NCBI GenBank assembly: GCA_965221755.1
Contig: OZ244921.1
Location: 3,038,001-3,102,000, forward strand
Direction of reading: 5' to 3'
Length of the DNA stretch: 64,000 bases
Source: Azophilus sp965221755
GTDB lineage: Bacteria > Pseudomonadota > Gammaproteobacteria > Pseudomonadales > Azotimanducaceae
Below, one piece after another: positions 33,578-45,180 of this stretch (positions within the stretch are counted from its first letter, which is position 1; every line of letters starts with the position of its first letter). The position numbers and the translations under genes were made by a program. Below the pieces are notes generated by a model that was not told the origin of the DNA, did no database searches, and saw only the letters and a program-made list of their open reading frames with translations.

Positions 33578-34951
33578 TCAGTCGGGCAATTGGGCCAATT
33601 GAGCGGCCAGCCCGACGTAGGTGCGCGGCCGCAGTTGCGCCAGTTCCAGCCGGGCGTCCTCGGGCAGGTCGAGCGCATCCAGCAACTCAGCGAACCCTTC
33701 GGCGTCGAGCCGCCGTCCGCGCGTGGCCGCCTTGAGCCGTTCATAGGGCGCCGCCATGCCGTGCTTGCGCATCAGGGTCTGGACGGCCTCGGCCAGCACC
33801 TCCCAGCTGCTCGCCAAATCCGCCTCGATGCGCGCCTGGTTGATGGAAAGCTTGGCCAGACCCTCGTCCGCCGACTGGTAGGCGACGCTGCAGTGGGCCA
33901 GGGCCGCGCCCATGTTGCGCAGCACGGTGGAGTCGGACAGGTCGCGCTGCCAGCGGGACACCGGCAGCTTCTCCGCCATGTGGCCGAGCAGGGCGTTGGC
34001 GATGCCGAGATTGCCCTCGGCGTTCTCGAAGTCGATGGGATTGACCTTGTGCGGCATGGTCGAGGAGCCGGTTTCGCCCGCCGCTTGGCGCTGCCCGAAG
34101 TAGTCAATGGCGATGTAGGCCCAGATGTCGCGCACCAGGTCCAAAAGCACGGCGTTGAAGCGCATGAAGGCATGGAACAGCGCCGCCAGGCCGTCGTGGG
34201 GCTCGATTTGGGTGGTCAGGGGATTGTGGACCAAGCCGAGCCCGGTGACGAAACGCTCGCTGACGGCTGGCCAGTCGATGTTCGGATAGGCGGCGACGTG
34301 GGCGTTGAAGTTGCCGACGGCGCCGTTCAGCTTGCCCGTCAGCGGCAATGCGCCGATGGCCTTGAGCGACTTGGAAAGGCGGGCGCTGAACACCCGCAAC
34401 TCCTTGGCCAAGGTGGTGGGCGAAGCGGGCTGGCCGTGGGTGCGGGCCAGCATCGGCAGATCTCCCGCCTGCCGCGCCAGCCCGTCGATGGCCTCGACCA
34501 GGCGCCCCATTTGCGGTTCGAGCGCCGCGCGCGCGGCCTTCAGCATCAGCGCATGGGCCAAGTTGTTGATGTCCTCCGAGGTGCAGGCGAAGTGGACGAA
34601 CTCCGTGTGCGGCGCCAGCCCCTCGATCCGGCCGATGCGCTCCTTGACGAAGTACTCCACCGCCTTCACGTCGTGGTTGGTGGCGGCCTCCAAGGCTTTG
34701 ACGCGCTCAGCGTCCGCCAACGAAAAGTCGGCATGCACGGCCCGCACGGCCTGGCCGGCGGCCGTTCCAAGGGGCGGCAGCTCCTCGACTTCAGGCAGTT
34801 GCGCCAAGGCGGCGAACCACGCGCATTCGACTTGAACGCGGAAGCGAATCAAGCCGCATTCGCTGAAGATGGGGGCCAGCATCTCGGTCTTGGCGCGGTA
34901 GCGTCCGTCGATGGCGCCAATGGCGGCCAGCGGGTTCAAGCCGTCGTTCAC
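33578..34951 (-). CDS. purB: Adenylosuccinate lyase
   Basis: A 457-residue fumarase-superfamily lyase acting twice in purine synthesis. The signature GSSTMPHKVNPIDFENAEGN is present, along with EFVHFACTSEDINN and ARTHGQPASPTTLAKE. The GTG start overlaps the hflD stop (GTGA). The mnmA-hflD-purB order matches that of many Gammaproteobacteria. Confidence 0.96.
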   Translation of the reverse strand: MNDGLNPLAAIGAIDGRYRAKTEMLAPIFSECGLIRFRVQVECAWFAALAQLPEVEELPPLGTAAGQAVRAVHADFSLADAERVKALEAATNHDVKAVEYFVKERIGRIEGLAPHTEFVHFACTSEDINNLAHALMLKAARAALEPQMGRLVEAIDGLARQAGDLPMLARTHGQPASPTTLAKELRVFSARLSKSLKAIGALPLTGKLNGAVGNFNAHVAAYPNIDWPAVSERFVTGLGLVHNPLTTQIEPHDGLAALFHAFMRFNAVLLDLVRDIWAYIAIDYFGQRQAAGETGSSTMPHKVNPIDFENAEGNLGIANALLGHMAEKLPVSRWQRDLSDSTVLRNMGAALAHCSVAYQSADEGLAKLSINQARIEADLASSWEVLAEAVQTLMRKHGMAAPYERLKAATRGRRLDAEGFAELLDALDLPEDARLELAQLRPRTYVGLAAQLAQLPD

Positions 34952-35559
34952 TTAAGACGCCCTCCGAGCTCATCCAAGGCCGCCAAGGCCTTGCGGCGTC
35001 CCACGATCAGTTGCCAGCGGCGCCCGCCAAGCTGCTGCCACAGCCAAGCGAAGCGCACTGCCGCCAGCAGCAGCGCCCGAATGCGCGCCGCCACTTGGGG
35101 CTGCTTCAGGGCAGCGGGGTCGCCGCTCACCTGAATGCGCTTGCCGAGCTGGCCGATGGTCTCCTGATAGATTTCGTCCAGGGCCTGCAGCAGGGCGTCG
35201 TCCCGGGGCGCGTCGGCCAAGGCGCCCAGGCGTTGGCTCAATTGCCCGGCAATCCGGTCCGCGCGCTTGAGCAGCGTGGCGAGTTCCATCACTGCGAAGG
35301 CGGTGTTGAGCAGGCGCATCGCGTTGCGCGCGCCGGCCAAGGCGCTGCCCGCCGTCTTGGCGCCCTTCAAGTAGCGGGCGGGCGGCGCGAAGACCTCCGC
35401 CACGGTGTCGGCGTCGATGGCGAACAGCGGCGCCAGCAGGTGGTTGATGTCCGCCGGGGATTCCCCGGCGCCGCTGCGCCCCTCTGCTGCGTCCCGCACC
35501 TCGGCCAGCGCCTCGAACAGCGCGGCCAACGCCAATGAGCGGTAGTCGAGGTCAGTCAT
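34948..35559 (-). CDS. hflD: High-frequency lysogenization protein HflD homologue
   Basis: A 203-residue DUF489 protein. Alpha-helical throughout, with LYRSLALAALFEAL-like N-terminus (LDYRSLALAALFEALAEV) and NAMRLLNTAFAVMELATLL. In E. coli HflD is a peripheral membrane protein that binds lambda CII; its normal cell role is unclear. It overlaps mnmA by 8 bp and purB by 4 bp, consistent with one operon. Confidence 0.9.
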   Translation of the reverse strand: MTDLDYRSLALAALFEALAEVRDAAEGRSGAGESPADINHLLAPLFAIDADTVAEVFAPPARYLKGAKTAGSALAGARNAMRLLNTAFAVMELATLLKRADRIAGQLSQRLGALADAPRDDALLQALDEIYQETIGQLGKRIQVSGDPAALKQPQVAARIRALLLAAVRFAWLWQQLGGRRWQLIVGRRKALAALDELGGRLK

Positions 35560-36667
35560 GGAAGCCTGGGTTGCCCTTGAAGTTGTCGAACGCCTCGATG
35601 ACGCCGCCGCCGAGGCAGATGTCGCCGTCGTAGAAGCAGACGTACTGGCCCGGCGTGATGGCTCGTTGGGGCGCATCGAAGCGCACCGTCGCCTTTCCCG
35701 GCTTGGCGGCGGACACCCAAGCGGCTTGGTCCGGCTGCCGGTGGCGCAACTTGGCCGTGCAGCGCAAGGGCAGGGAAGGCGGCTCGCCCAGCCAATTGAG
35801 GCTGCCGGCGGTCAGCCCGTCATTGCGCAGCGCCGCCGCATCCTGGGTGACGATGAGGCGGTTGGCCGCCATGTCCTTGTCGAGCACGTACCAAGGCGCT
35901 TCCCGGCGTCCCGCCAAGCCGCCCACGGCCAAGCCTTGGCGTTGCCCGCGGGTGTAGTAGGGCAGGCCGATGTGCCGGCCGACCGTCACGCCCGCCTCAT
36001 CCACCATCGCTCCCGGACTGTGCGGCAGGTAGCGCCGCAGGAAGTCGCGGAAGCGCCGCTCGCCAATGAAGCAGATGCCGGTGGAATCCTTCTTGCCGTG
36101 ATTGTGGAACCCCTGCTCATGGGCGATGCGGCGCACCTCTGCCTTTTCCAATCCACCCAAGGGGAAGACGGCGTTGGCCAACTGGCCGATGTTGAGCGCC
36201 TGCAGAAAGTAGCTTTGGTCCTTGCCGGCGTCGGCGCCCTTGAGCAGCCGGAGGCGCCCGTCCCGTTTGGCGATGCGGGCGTAGTGGCCGGTGGCGATCC
36301 GGTCCGCGCCGAGCGCTTCGGCGTAGCGGGCGAACTGCTTGAACTTGATCTCCCGGTTGCAGAGCACGTCCGGGTTCGGCGTGCGCCCGGCCTCGTGCTC
36401 CCGCAGGAAGGCGCTGAACACATCCTCCCAATACTCGGCGGCGAAGTTGGCCGTGCGCAGTTCGATGCCGAGCCGGTCGCACACCTTGGATGCGTCCTCC
36501 AGATCCTGCCGGGCGGTGCAGTGGGGTTCGCCATCGTCCTCGTCCCAATTCTTCATGAACAGCCCGGATACGCGATGGCCTTGCCGCTTGAGCAGCAGCG
36601 CGGCCACCGACGAATCGACGCCGCCGGACATGCCGACGATGATGTGGTTGCTTTCGAGCGAATGCAC
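35552..36667 (-). CDS. mnmA: tRNA-specific 2-thiouridylase
   Basis: A 371-residue enzyme that adds sulfur to U34 of Lys, Glu and Gln tRNAs. The PP-loop VGMSGGVDSSVAAL binds ATP; the catalytic Cys are in LCNREIKF and GICFIGERRF. Sulfur would be delivered by the TusD-C-B-E relay encoded at 58.3-59.6 kb. First gene of mnmA-hflD-purB. Confidence 0.96.
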   Translation of the reverse strand: MHSLESNHIIVGMSGGVDSSVAALLLKRQGHRVSGLFMKNWDEDDGEPHCTARQDLEDASKVCDRLGIELRTANFAAEYWEDVFSAFLREHEAGRTPNPDVLCNREIKFKQFARYAEALGADRIATGHYARIAKRDGRLRLLKGADAGKDQSYFLQALNIGQLANAVFPLGGLEKAEVRRIAHEQGFHNHGKKDSTGICFIGERRFRDFLRRYLPHSPGAMVDEAGVTVGRHIGLPYYTRGQRQGLAVGGLAGRREAPWYVLDKDMAANRLIVTQDAAALRNDGLTAGSLNWLGEPPSLPLRCTAKLRHRQPDQAAWVSAAKPGKATVRFDAPQRAITPGQYVCFYDGDICLGGGVIEAFDNFKGNPGFHD

Positions 36668-36856
36668 GGCTGGCCTGTCTGCTGAATTCGTCGAACTGGC
36701 GGGCTTGCGGAGAAGTCCCCCATCTTAACGGATGACGGGCCGGATCACCCATCCCGCGCGCCCCGACGCAGGGCTATTCAAAAGTCCTGGCGGCGGCCGG
36801 GGCTTCCGGTCGTTTTTTTGCTGGCCATTCAAAAGTCGTTGTGTTGGAAGGTCGCC

Positions 36857-38038
36857 ATGGACGTGTTGTGCGGAAGTGGCGCTGCGGGGTGGCTGCGCGA
36901 GGTGGAGGTGCGTCCGGTTCGCGGCGTGGAGGAGCGGCGGCGCTGGGACGCGCTGATGCGCGAGCACCACTGCCTGCCCTTGCGCGGGCTTTTCGGCAAG
37001 TCGCTGCGTCATGTGGCGGTTCGCGGCGGCAGCTGGCTGGCGCTGCTCGGCTGGCAGGCGGGGGCGCTCAAGGTGGGGGTTCGGGACTCGTGGATCGGCT
37101 GCCCGCGGGAGCGGCAGTTCGCGCGGCTGCGCCTGATCGCGAGCAACGCCCGGTTCGCGGTTCTTCCCGCCGGCAGGGTGCCGAACCTGGCGTCGCGGGC
37201 GCTGGGGCGCAGCCTGCGGCGGCTTGCGGGGGACTTTCGGGACGCGCACGGCTGCCCGATGCTGCTGGCGGAGACGTTCGTGGATCCGTCGCGGTTCGAG
37301 GGGACGTGCCACCGAGCGTCGAACTGGGTCTGTCTGGGGCGCACGCGGGGCTTCTCGCGGGAGCCGGGCGGGTCGGCGCGGTGGCGGGGGAACGGCCAGC
37401 CGAAGGAAGTGCGCGTGTACGAGATTGAGGGCGGCGCGGCTGGACCAGGAGCAGCTGCGGGCTGCGGGCGCGTTCTTCAGCCCGAGCCGGCGGCGCTGCA
37501 CGGCAAGGACGTGCGCGGCGCCTCGAGGCGGGCGGGGGACGGACGCGTCATGCTGGTCGCCGCCGTCAAGGACAACCAGCCGACCATGCTCGACGACCTG
37601 CGGGCGATCGGCTGGAGCAAGGCGCGGCACGCCGACGGCGGCTGGCAGAAGGGCCACGGACGCCCGGAGCGGCGGCGCCTGCTCAAGCCGGGCGCGCAGA
37701 GCCGGGAGACCGCCTACGGCCTCACCTCGCTCGACGCCGGACGGGCCGGCCCCGAGGAGACCGCCGCCTTGGTCCGCCGCCACTGGGAGATCGAGAACCG
37801 CCTGCACTGCGTGCGCGACTTCACCTACGACGAGGACCGCTGCCGGGCGCACGTCGGCAACCTGCCGCGCAACCTCGCCTGTCTGACCAACGCCGCCATC
37901 TCCATCGTGCGCCGCGAGGGCCGGTCCATCGTGCGCCGCGAGGGCCGGTTCCGGCTCAGGAAAGGCCATCTCAAAGTCGCCCGCAACCCGTTGCTTGAAC
38001 TGGGGAAAGCGCGGGTCTGGACATTTCGTCGGGCTTGA
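36857..38038 (+). pseudogene. DUF4338 (DruA-like) - ISAs1-type transposase chimera, decayed
   Basis: The first 190 residues are a DUF4338 domain (ERRRWDALMREHHCLPLRGLFGKSLRHV, GNARFAVLP-like ASNARFAVLPAGRVPNLASRALG, LLAETFVDPSRFEGTCHRASNW). After a frame disruption around 37430 come pieces of an ISAs1 DDE transposase: LHGKDVRGASRR, VAAVKDNQPTMLDDLRAIGW, RRHWEIENRLHCVRDFTYDEDRCR. Much of the DDE core between them is missing, so it is inactive. An 18-bp duplication (gtccatcgtgcgccgcgag) lies near the 3' end. The 11-mer attcaaaagtc occurs twice upstream (36776 and 36827). Confidence 0.7.
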
Positions 38039-38427
38039 GGCCTGTTGGGGCCGTGTTTTCGGCGAAGCGGCCCTGATGGGCGATGCGGCGTTGGCGCTGG
38101 GTTTCCCGCTGTCGGAACTGGCGGTTCGTCCGGTTGGCGACGGGGCGGAGCGCTCGGAGTGGGACCGGGTGATGGACGAAGGGCACTGCTTGGGGTTTTG
38201 CGGCATGTTCGGCGGCGGCCTTTGACCGGGGCCGCGGGGCCATCGGGCGCCGCGGGCCACGCCGAAAACCCGTTCCGCAAGCGGTGCGAAACCACCCAAG
38301 CGACGAACCGGAAGCCGCCCGCCGGCCACGGCGTCCACACCCCCGCTTGGCTGGAAAAAACCAAGGGCATCGCCCCTCATCCCCAGGACGTCAGCAAGGC
38401 GGCTTTGAGATGGCCTTTCCTGAGCCG
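37952..38427. repeat. 25-bp perfect inverted repeat around a second transposase scrap
   Basis: cggctcaggaaaggccatct... at 37952-37976 is matched exactly in reverse at 38403-38427. The first arm is the 3' coding end of the ISAs1-like relic; the second arm therefore is an inverted duplicate of it, 426 bp away. This indicates two nested or abutting copies of related elements. Confidence 0.6.
38072..38225 (+). pseudogene. N-terminal scrap of a second DUF4338-type transposase
   Basis: Reads LGFPLSELAVRPVGDGAERSEWDRVMDEGHCLGFCGMFGGGL, aligned with the N-terminus of the element at 36857 (REVEVRPVRGVEERRRWDALMREHHCLPLRGLFGKSL). It stops at 38225 and no further domain follows. Confidence 0.6.
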
Positions 38428-38457
38428 CTACAGTTCGTTGCAGTTTCGCTGCCGCGC

Positions 38458-38463
38458 TATACT
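38458..38463 (+). promoter_or_regulatory. TATACT box immediately before moaC
   Basis: gcTATACT ends 6 bp before the moaC ATG. If used, transcription would begin at or next to the start codon, giving a leaderless mRNA. No ribosome site is visible. Confidence 0.4.
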
Positions 38464-38469
38464 CCCTGC

Positions 38470-38955
38470 ATGAGTCGGCTAACGCACCAGGACGCTCGGG
38501 GGCAGGCCAACATGGTCGATGTGTCCGCCAAGGCGGAGACCGTGCGCGTTGCGGTGGCCGAAGCCCGCCTGCGGATGCAGGCCGGCACGCTGGCGGAGCT
38601 CTTCGACGGCGGCCTTGCCAAGGGCGATGCGCTGGCAGTGGCGCGGGTGGCGGGCATTCAGGCCGCCAAGCGATGCGCCGACTTGATTCCGCTGTGCCAC
38701 CCGCTGCCCCTGAACCGGGTGTCCATCGACTTCGAGCCGACCCCTCCGGATCAAGTTCGCATCACCGCCGAATGCCGCGTGACCGGCCGCACCGGGGTGG
38801 AGATGGAGGCGTTGACCGCGGCCGGCATTGCCGCCCTGACGCTCTATGACATGTGCAAGGCCATTGACCGGGGCATGGCCATCGAGAACGTGCGCCTGCT
38901 GCGCAAGGAAGGCGGCCGCAGCGGCGTTTGGCGGTGCGGGGAGGGGGCGCCGTGA
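38470..38955 (+). CDS. moaC: Cyclic pyranopterin monophosphate synthase
   Basis: A 161-residue enzyme that, after MoaA, forms cPMP in molybdenum-cofactor synthesis. MVDVSAKAETVRVA, LIPLCHPLPLNRV and VEMEALTAAGIAALTLYDMCKA are conserved. The start aligns with E. coli MoaC. Its TGA overlaps the GTG of moaD. Supplies cofactor for the IorAB-like enzyme. Confidence 0.95.
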   Translation: MSRLTHQDARGQANMVDVSAKAETVRVAVAEARLRMQAGTLAELFDGGLAKGDALAVARVAGIQAAKRCADLIPLCHPLPLNRVSIDFEPTPPDQVRITAECRVTGRTGVEMEALTAAGIAALTLYDMCKAIDRGMAIENVRLLRKEGGRSGVWRCGEGAP

Positions 38956-39218
38956 TCCGCGTGCTGTTCTTCGCCTCGCTCAGGGAGGCGGTCGGCATGG
39001 ACGCCTGGACCTACTCGCCGGCAGCGGCTGGATCCTCCCTGCGGCTGAGCGCTTTGCTGGCGGCGTTGAAGCCGACGCTCGGCGCCGACGGCTACGCCGC
39101 CCTCACGGCGGAAAACGTCCGCATCGCCATCAACCAGGAGTTTGTGGAGGGCGCGGCGCGCGTTGAGCTCAAGCCCGGCGACGAGGTGGCTTTCCTGCCG
39201 CCGGTAACTGGCGGGTGA
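38952..39218 (+). CDS. moaD: Molybdopterin synthase small subunit
   Basis: An 88-residue ubiquitin-like sulfur carrier, VIRVLFFASLREAVG..., ending in PPVTGG; the terminal Gly-Gly is the thiocarboxylated end that enters the MoaE active site. GTG start overlapping the moaC stop (GTGA). Confidence 0.93.
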   Translation: MIRVLFFASLREAVGMDAWTYSPAAAGSSLRLSALLAALKPTLGADGYAALTAENVRIAINQEFVEGAARVELKPGDEVAFLPPVTGG

Positions 39219-39224
39219 CGGGCC

Positions 39225-39689
39225 GTGCGGCGCATCCGGGTTCAGAGCGGCGACTTTTCCGTGGATGGGGAGTGGAGGGCGCTGCGCGAGCGGCTGGGTG
39301 CCGATGCGGGCGCCGTGGCCGCGTTCGTGGGCTTGGTCCGGGAGGTGCGCGGCGACCCCGATTCCAGCTTGGAGCTTGAGCACTACGCCGGCATGACCGA
39401 GCGCAGCGTCGAAGCCATCGTCGCCGCGGCCGAGGGGCGGTGGAGCTTGGCCGCGGTGACGGTCATTCATCGCGTGGGGCGTTTGCGGCCCGCCGATCAG
39501 ATCGTCTTGGTGCTCACCGCGTCGTCCCATCGCCCGGACGCCCTGGCGGCTTGCGAGTTCATCATCGACCGCTTGAAGACCGACGCCATCTTCTGGAAGC
39601 GGGAAACCGCAGGCGGCGGCAGCCGTTGGGTGGAAGCGACCGAGCAGGACGTGCAGCGGGCCAAGGGTTGGGCCGGCGGCGGGCCGTAA
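39225..39689 (+). CDS. moaE: Molybdopterin synthase large subunit
   Basis: A 154-residue subunit that inserts sulfur into cPMP. VAAFVGLVREVRG, LELEHYAGMTERS, VIHRVGRLRPADQIVLVLTASSHR and the lysine region RLKTDAIFWKRE are conserved. GTG start 6 bp after moaD. Confidence 0.94.
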   Translation: MRRIRVQSGDFSVDGEWRALRERLGADAGAVAAFVGLVREVRGDPDSSLELEHYAGMTERSVEAIVAAAEGRWSLAAVTVIHRVGRLRPADQIVLVLTASSHRPDALAACEFIIDRLKTDAIFWKRETAGGGSRWVEATEQDVQRAKGWAGGGP

Positions 39690-39725
39690 GCGAACGACGG
39701 GCGAGTCGTTGACCGGCCACGTTCG

Positions 39726-39793
39726 GGCTCGGAAACGTCCCGGAATCCGACCCACGCCACGGCGTCGGGGTTTCGCGCCAGCGAAACCTAGAC
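39726..39793 (+). repeat. Dispersed palindromic repeat, copy 6 (partial)
   Basis: cgggctcggaaacgtcccgg module and ggtttcgcgccagcgaaacc hairpin; the 3' palindrome is missing. Directly upstream of copy 7. Confidence 0.6.
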
Positions 39794-39815
39794 GCGCCCG
39801 TGCAGCGGGTGCGCC

Positions 39816-39911
39816 TGTGCGGGCTCAGAAACATCTCGGAATCTGACCCGCGCAACGGTGGCGGAGTTTCGCGCCCGCGAAACTCCATCCGCGACCGTCA
39901 GGTCGCGCGCC
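39816..39911 (+). repeat. Dispersed palindromic repeat, copy 7 (complete)
   Basis: tgtgcgggctcagaaacat..., ggagtttcgcgcccgcgaaactcc hairpin and gcgaccgtcaggtcgc palindrome, in tandem after copy 6 and 25 bp before the icd -10 box. Confidence 0.7.
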
Positions 39912-39935
39912 AACGCGCCTCGCGCGGGACTGGGC

Positions 39936-39941
39936 TATACT
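39936..39941 (+). promoter_or_regulatory. Candidate -10 element TATACT of icd
   Basis: gcTATACT 45 bp upstream of the icd ATG; no clear -35 box at 17 bp because a dispersed repeat ends there. Confidence 0.45.
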
Positions 39942-39986
39942 GCGCCGCTTTTCCCCAAACCACTGCTTGACATTGGAGTGAAGCCG

Positions 39987-41246
<1,260 letters not shown>

Positions 41247-41319
41247 TGCCCTGTCCGGCTGATTCGCGGGTCTTAGGCGCTAGGCCACTGGAGCCTTCCC
41301 GCTACCCTTGGTGCGCTGA

Positions 41320-41412
41320 GTTGCGGAGCAACTCAAACGCGAGCCTTCTCGCGCAGTTGCGGAGCAACTCAAACGCGAGCCCGCCCGCGCGATTGCGGAG
41401 TGGCTTAAGACG
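41320..41412. repeat. 36-bp tandem repeat with hairpins between icd and cspD
   Basis: Two units start at 41320 and 41356 (gttgcggagcaactcaaacg...), with the first 26 bases identical, and a third degenerate start at 41392. Each unit can fold agttgc-gga-gcaact, and the first also cgcgag-cctt-ctcgcg. Sitting between convergent icd and cspD, it may act as a two-way terminator. Confidence 0.6.
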
Positions 41413-41435
41413 TTGGGCCGCTGGCCGGATGCGGG

Positions 41436-41654
41436 CTAAGGGCCGTCGCCGGATTCGTCGCGAATGTTCACTGCGTGGTCGCCCTTAGGGCCTTCCTCGA
41501 CGTCAAAGACCACCTGCTGGCCGGCTTTTAGAGTTCTGTAGCCCTCCATTTGGATGGCGGTGTAGTGTGCGAAGAGGTCGTCCCCGCCAGCGGCTGGCAG
41601 GATGAAGCCGTAGCCTTTGGCGTTGTTGAACCACTTTACTGTCCCCGTTGCTAT
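41436..41654 (-). CDS. cspD: Cold-shock-domain protein CspD with ATA start codon
   Basis: A 72-residue cold-shock fold: (M)ATGTVKWFNNAKGYGFILPAAGGDDLFAHY..., with RNP1 KGYGFI and RNP2 DLFAHY. The codon where relatives have ATG is ATA (41654-41652), 8 bp after a perfect GGGAGG ribosome site; upstream codons in frame to a TAG include no ATG, GTG or TTG, and the next ATG would delete RNP1 and RNP2. In E. coli cspD is likewise divergent from clpS-clpA and inhibits replication in stationary phase. Either AUA is used, or the gene has suffered a start-codon mutation. Confidence 0.8.
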   Translation of the reverse strand: MATGTVKWFNNAKGYGFILPAAGGDDLFAHYTAIQMEGYRTLKAGQQVVFDVEEGPKGDHAVNIRDESGDGP

Positions 41655-41815
41655 TGTTCTGCCCTCCCGTAGGCTGTTCCTGCAAGCAAAAATCCCGCTC
41701 CCCTAGGATGGGATTATTGGGAATTTGCGAAAATTTGCAAAGTCTCTTTACTGCTCTTTGCTGCCGTCAGCTTCTCCGGCGGCGCCGCTGGCCGCCGCAC
41801 AGGCCCCGTGCGGTC

Positions 41816-42077
41816 TCGGCAACGCATCGGAACCTGACCCATACATGCCCGACGAGCGCGGAGTTTCGCGCAGCGAAACCACACACGCGACCGTCAGGTC
41901 GCGCCGCCTGTGCGGGCTTAAGAAACATATCGGAACCTGACCCACGCAAGGCGCGGAGTTTCGCGGCCGCGAAACTCCATCCGCGACCGTCAGGTCGCGC
42001 CTGTGCGGGCTCACAAACAATTCGGAAGCTGGCCCCCGCAACGGGCGCGGAGTTTCGCGCAGCGAAACTCCAACCGC
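41816..42077 (+). repeat. Dispersed palindromic repeat, three tandem copies (8-10)
   Basis: Three head-to-tail copies begin near 41816, 41909 and 42002 with a period of about 93 bp. Each has gaacctgaccca-like module, ggagtttcgc...gcgaaac hairpin, and (first two) gcgaccgtcaggtcgcgc. The array occupies the gap between divergent cspD and clpS. Confidence 0.75.
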
Positions 42078-42285
42078 CTCTCGCCCTCTGGGCGAGAGGC
42101 GCCTTTGCAGGGGCAGTGCCTGCGGGTATCATCGTCCCATGCGGCATGATTCCTGTCCCAGCGGTTGCGCATCCGTTGCCCTGAACGCCCGGTTGGCGGC
42201 GTCGCGTCCGCAGCGCCATGGCGGGACGGGCGGACGGTGGCGCGCCCAGGACGGCGATGCCCCGGGCCTTGGCGAGGAGCGCGGC

Positions 42286-42573
42286 GTGGCGGTCGCCGAG
42301 GCCAAGCCCAAGCTCAAGAAGCCGCCCATGTACAAGGTGATTCTGCTCAATGACGACTACACGCCGATGGAGTTCGTGGTCCACGTGCTGGAAGCCTTCT
42401 TCGACATGAACCGCGAAAAGGCCACCCAGATCATGCTGGCCGTGCACACCCAAGGCAGCGCGGTGGTGGGCATCTTCCCGCGGGACATCGCCGAGACCAA
42501 ATCCGAGCAACTCAACCAATACGCCCAGGAAAACCAGCATCCCTTGGTTTCCAGGGTGGAAATGACGGACTAA
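42286..42573 (+). CDS. clpS: ATP-dependent Clp protease adaptor ClpS
   Basis: A protein of about 95 residues that hands N-degron substrates to ClpA. PPMYKVILLNDDYTPMEFVVHVLEAFF and the HTQGSAVVG segment include the Asn-Asp and His residues of the N-end pocket. The GTG at 42286 with AGGAG 7 bp upstream is preferred; an ATG at 42139 would add 49 residues of atypical sequence. Followed 18 bp later by clpA. Confidence 0.92.
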   Translation: MAVAEAKPKLKKPPMYKVILLNDDYTPMEFVVHVLEAFFDMNREKATQIMLAVHTQGSAVVGIFPRDIAETKSEQLNQYAQENQHPLVSRVEMTD

Positions 42574-42591
42574 TCCACTTAAGTTAGGACC

Positions 42592-44868
<2,277 letters not shown>

Positions 44869-44964
44869 CGCCTGAAACCCACTTGTTTTTACGGGCCGGG
44901 GCGCCAGCCGCTTGCCGCTCAACCTTTGGTCCGGCAGGCGGCAGTTGGTCCGGCGGGAGCCAGT

Positions 44965-45180
44965 CTATTTGCGGAACGTGATGCGGCCCTTGCTGAGGTC
45001 GTAGGGCGTCAATTCGACCTTGACCTTATCCCCGGTGAGGATGCGGATGTAGTTCTTGCGGATTTTGCCCGAGATGTGGGCGGTCACCATATGGCCGTTG
45101 TCCAGCTCGACGCGGAACATCGTGTTTGGAAGGGTGTCAACCACCGTTCCGTCCATCTCAATCTGCTCTTCTTTCGCCAT
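44965..45180 (-). CDS. infA: Translation initiation factor IF-1
   Basis: A 71-residue OB-fold protein, MAKEEQIEMDGTVVDTLPNTMFRVEL..., complete and highly conserved to the end KGRITFRK. Convergent with clpA. Upstream, between infA and aat, lies a 3.6-kb island of toxin-antitoxin and IS remains. Confidence 0.97.
   Translation of the reverse strand: MAKEEQIEMDGTVVDTLPNTMFRVELDNGHMVTAHISGKIRKNYIRILTGDKVKVELTPYDLSKGRITFRK

Noticed and set aside
36806..36830. T-run after a GC-rich stretch considered as a terminator of an upstream gene
   Set aside because: It belongs to the left part of the decayed transposon, and the upstream gene (mnmA) is transcribed in the opposite direction.
36857..38038. Frame breaks in the transposon relics considered as recoding (Sec or programmed frameshift)
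   Set aside because: Catalytic segments are missing and several independent lesions exist, so decay explains them better.
41320..41412. 36-bp repeats considered as CRISPR repeats
   Set aside because: Units are directly adjacent with no spacers.
41816..42077. Three tandem repeats looked at as a possible CRISPR array
   Set aside because: The units are about 93 bp, conserved along their full length, contain internal palindromes, and have no unique spacers or cas genes nearby.
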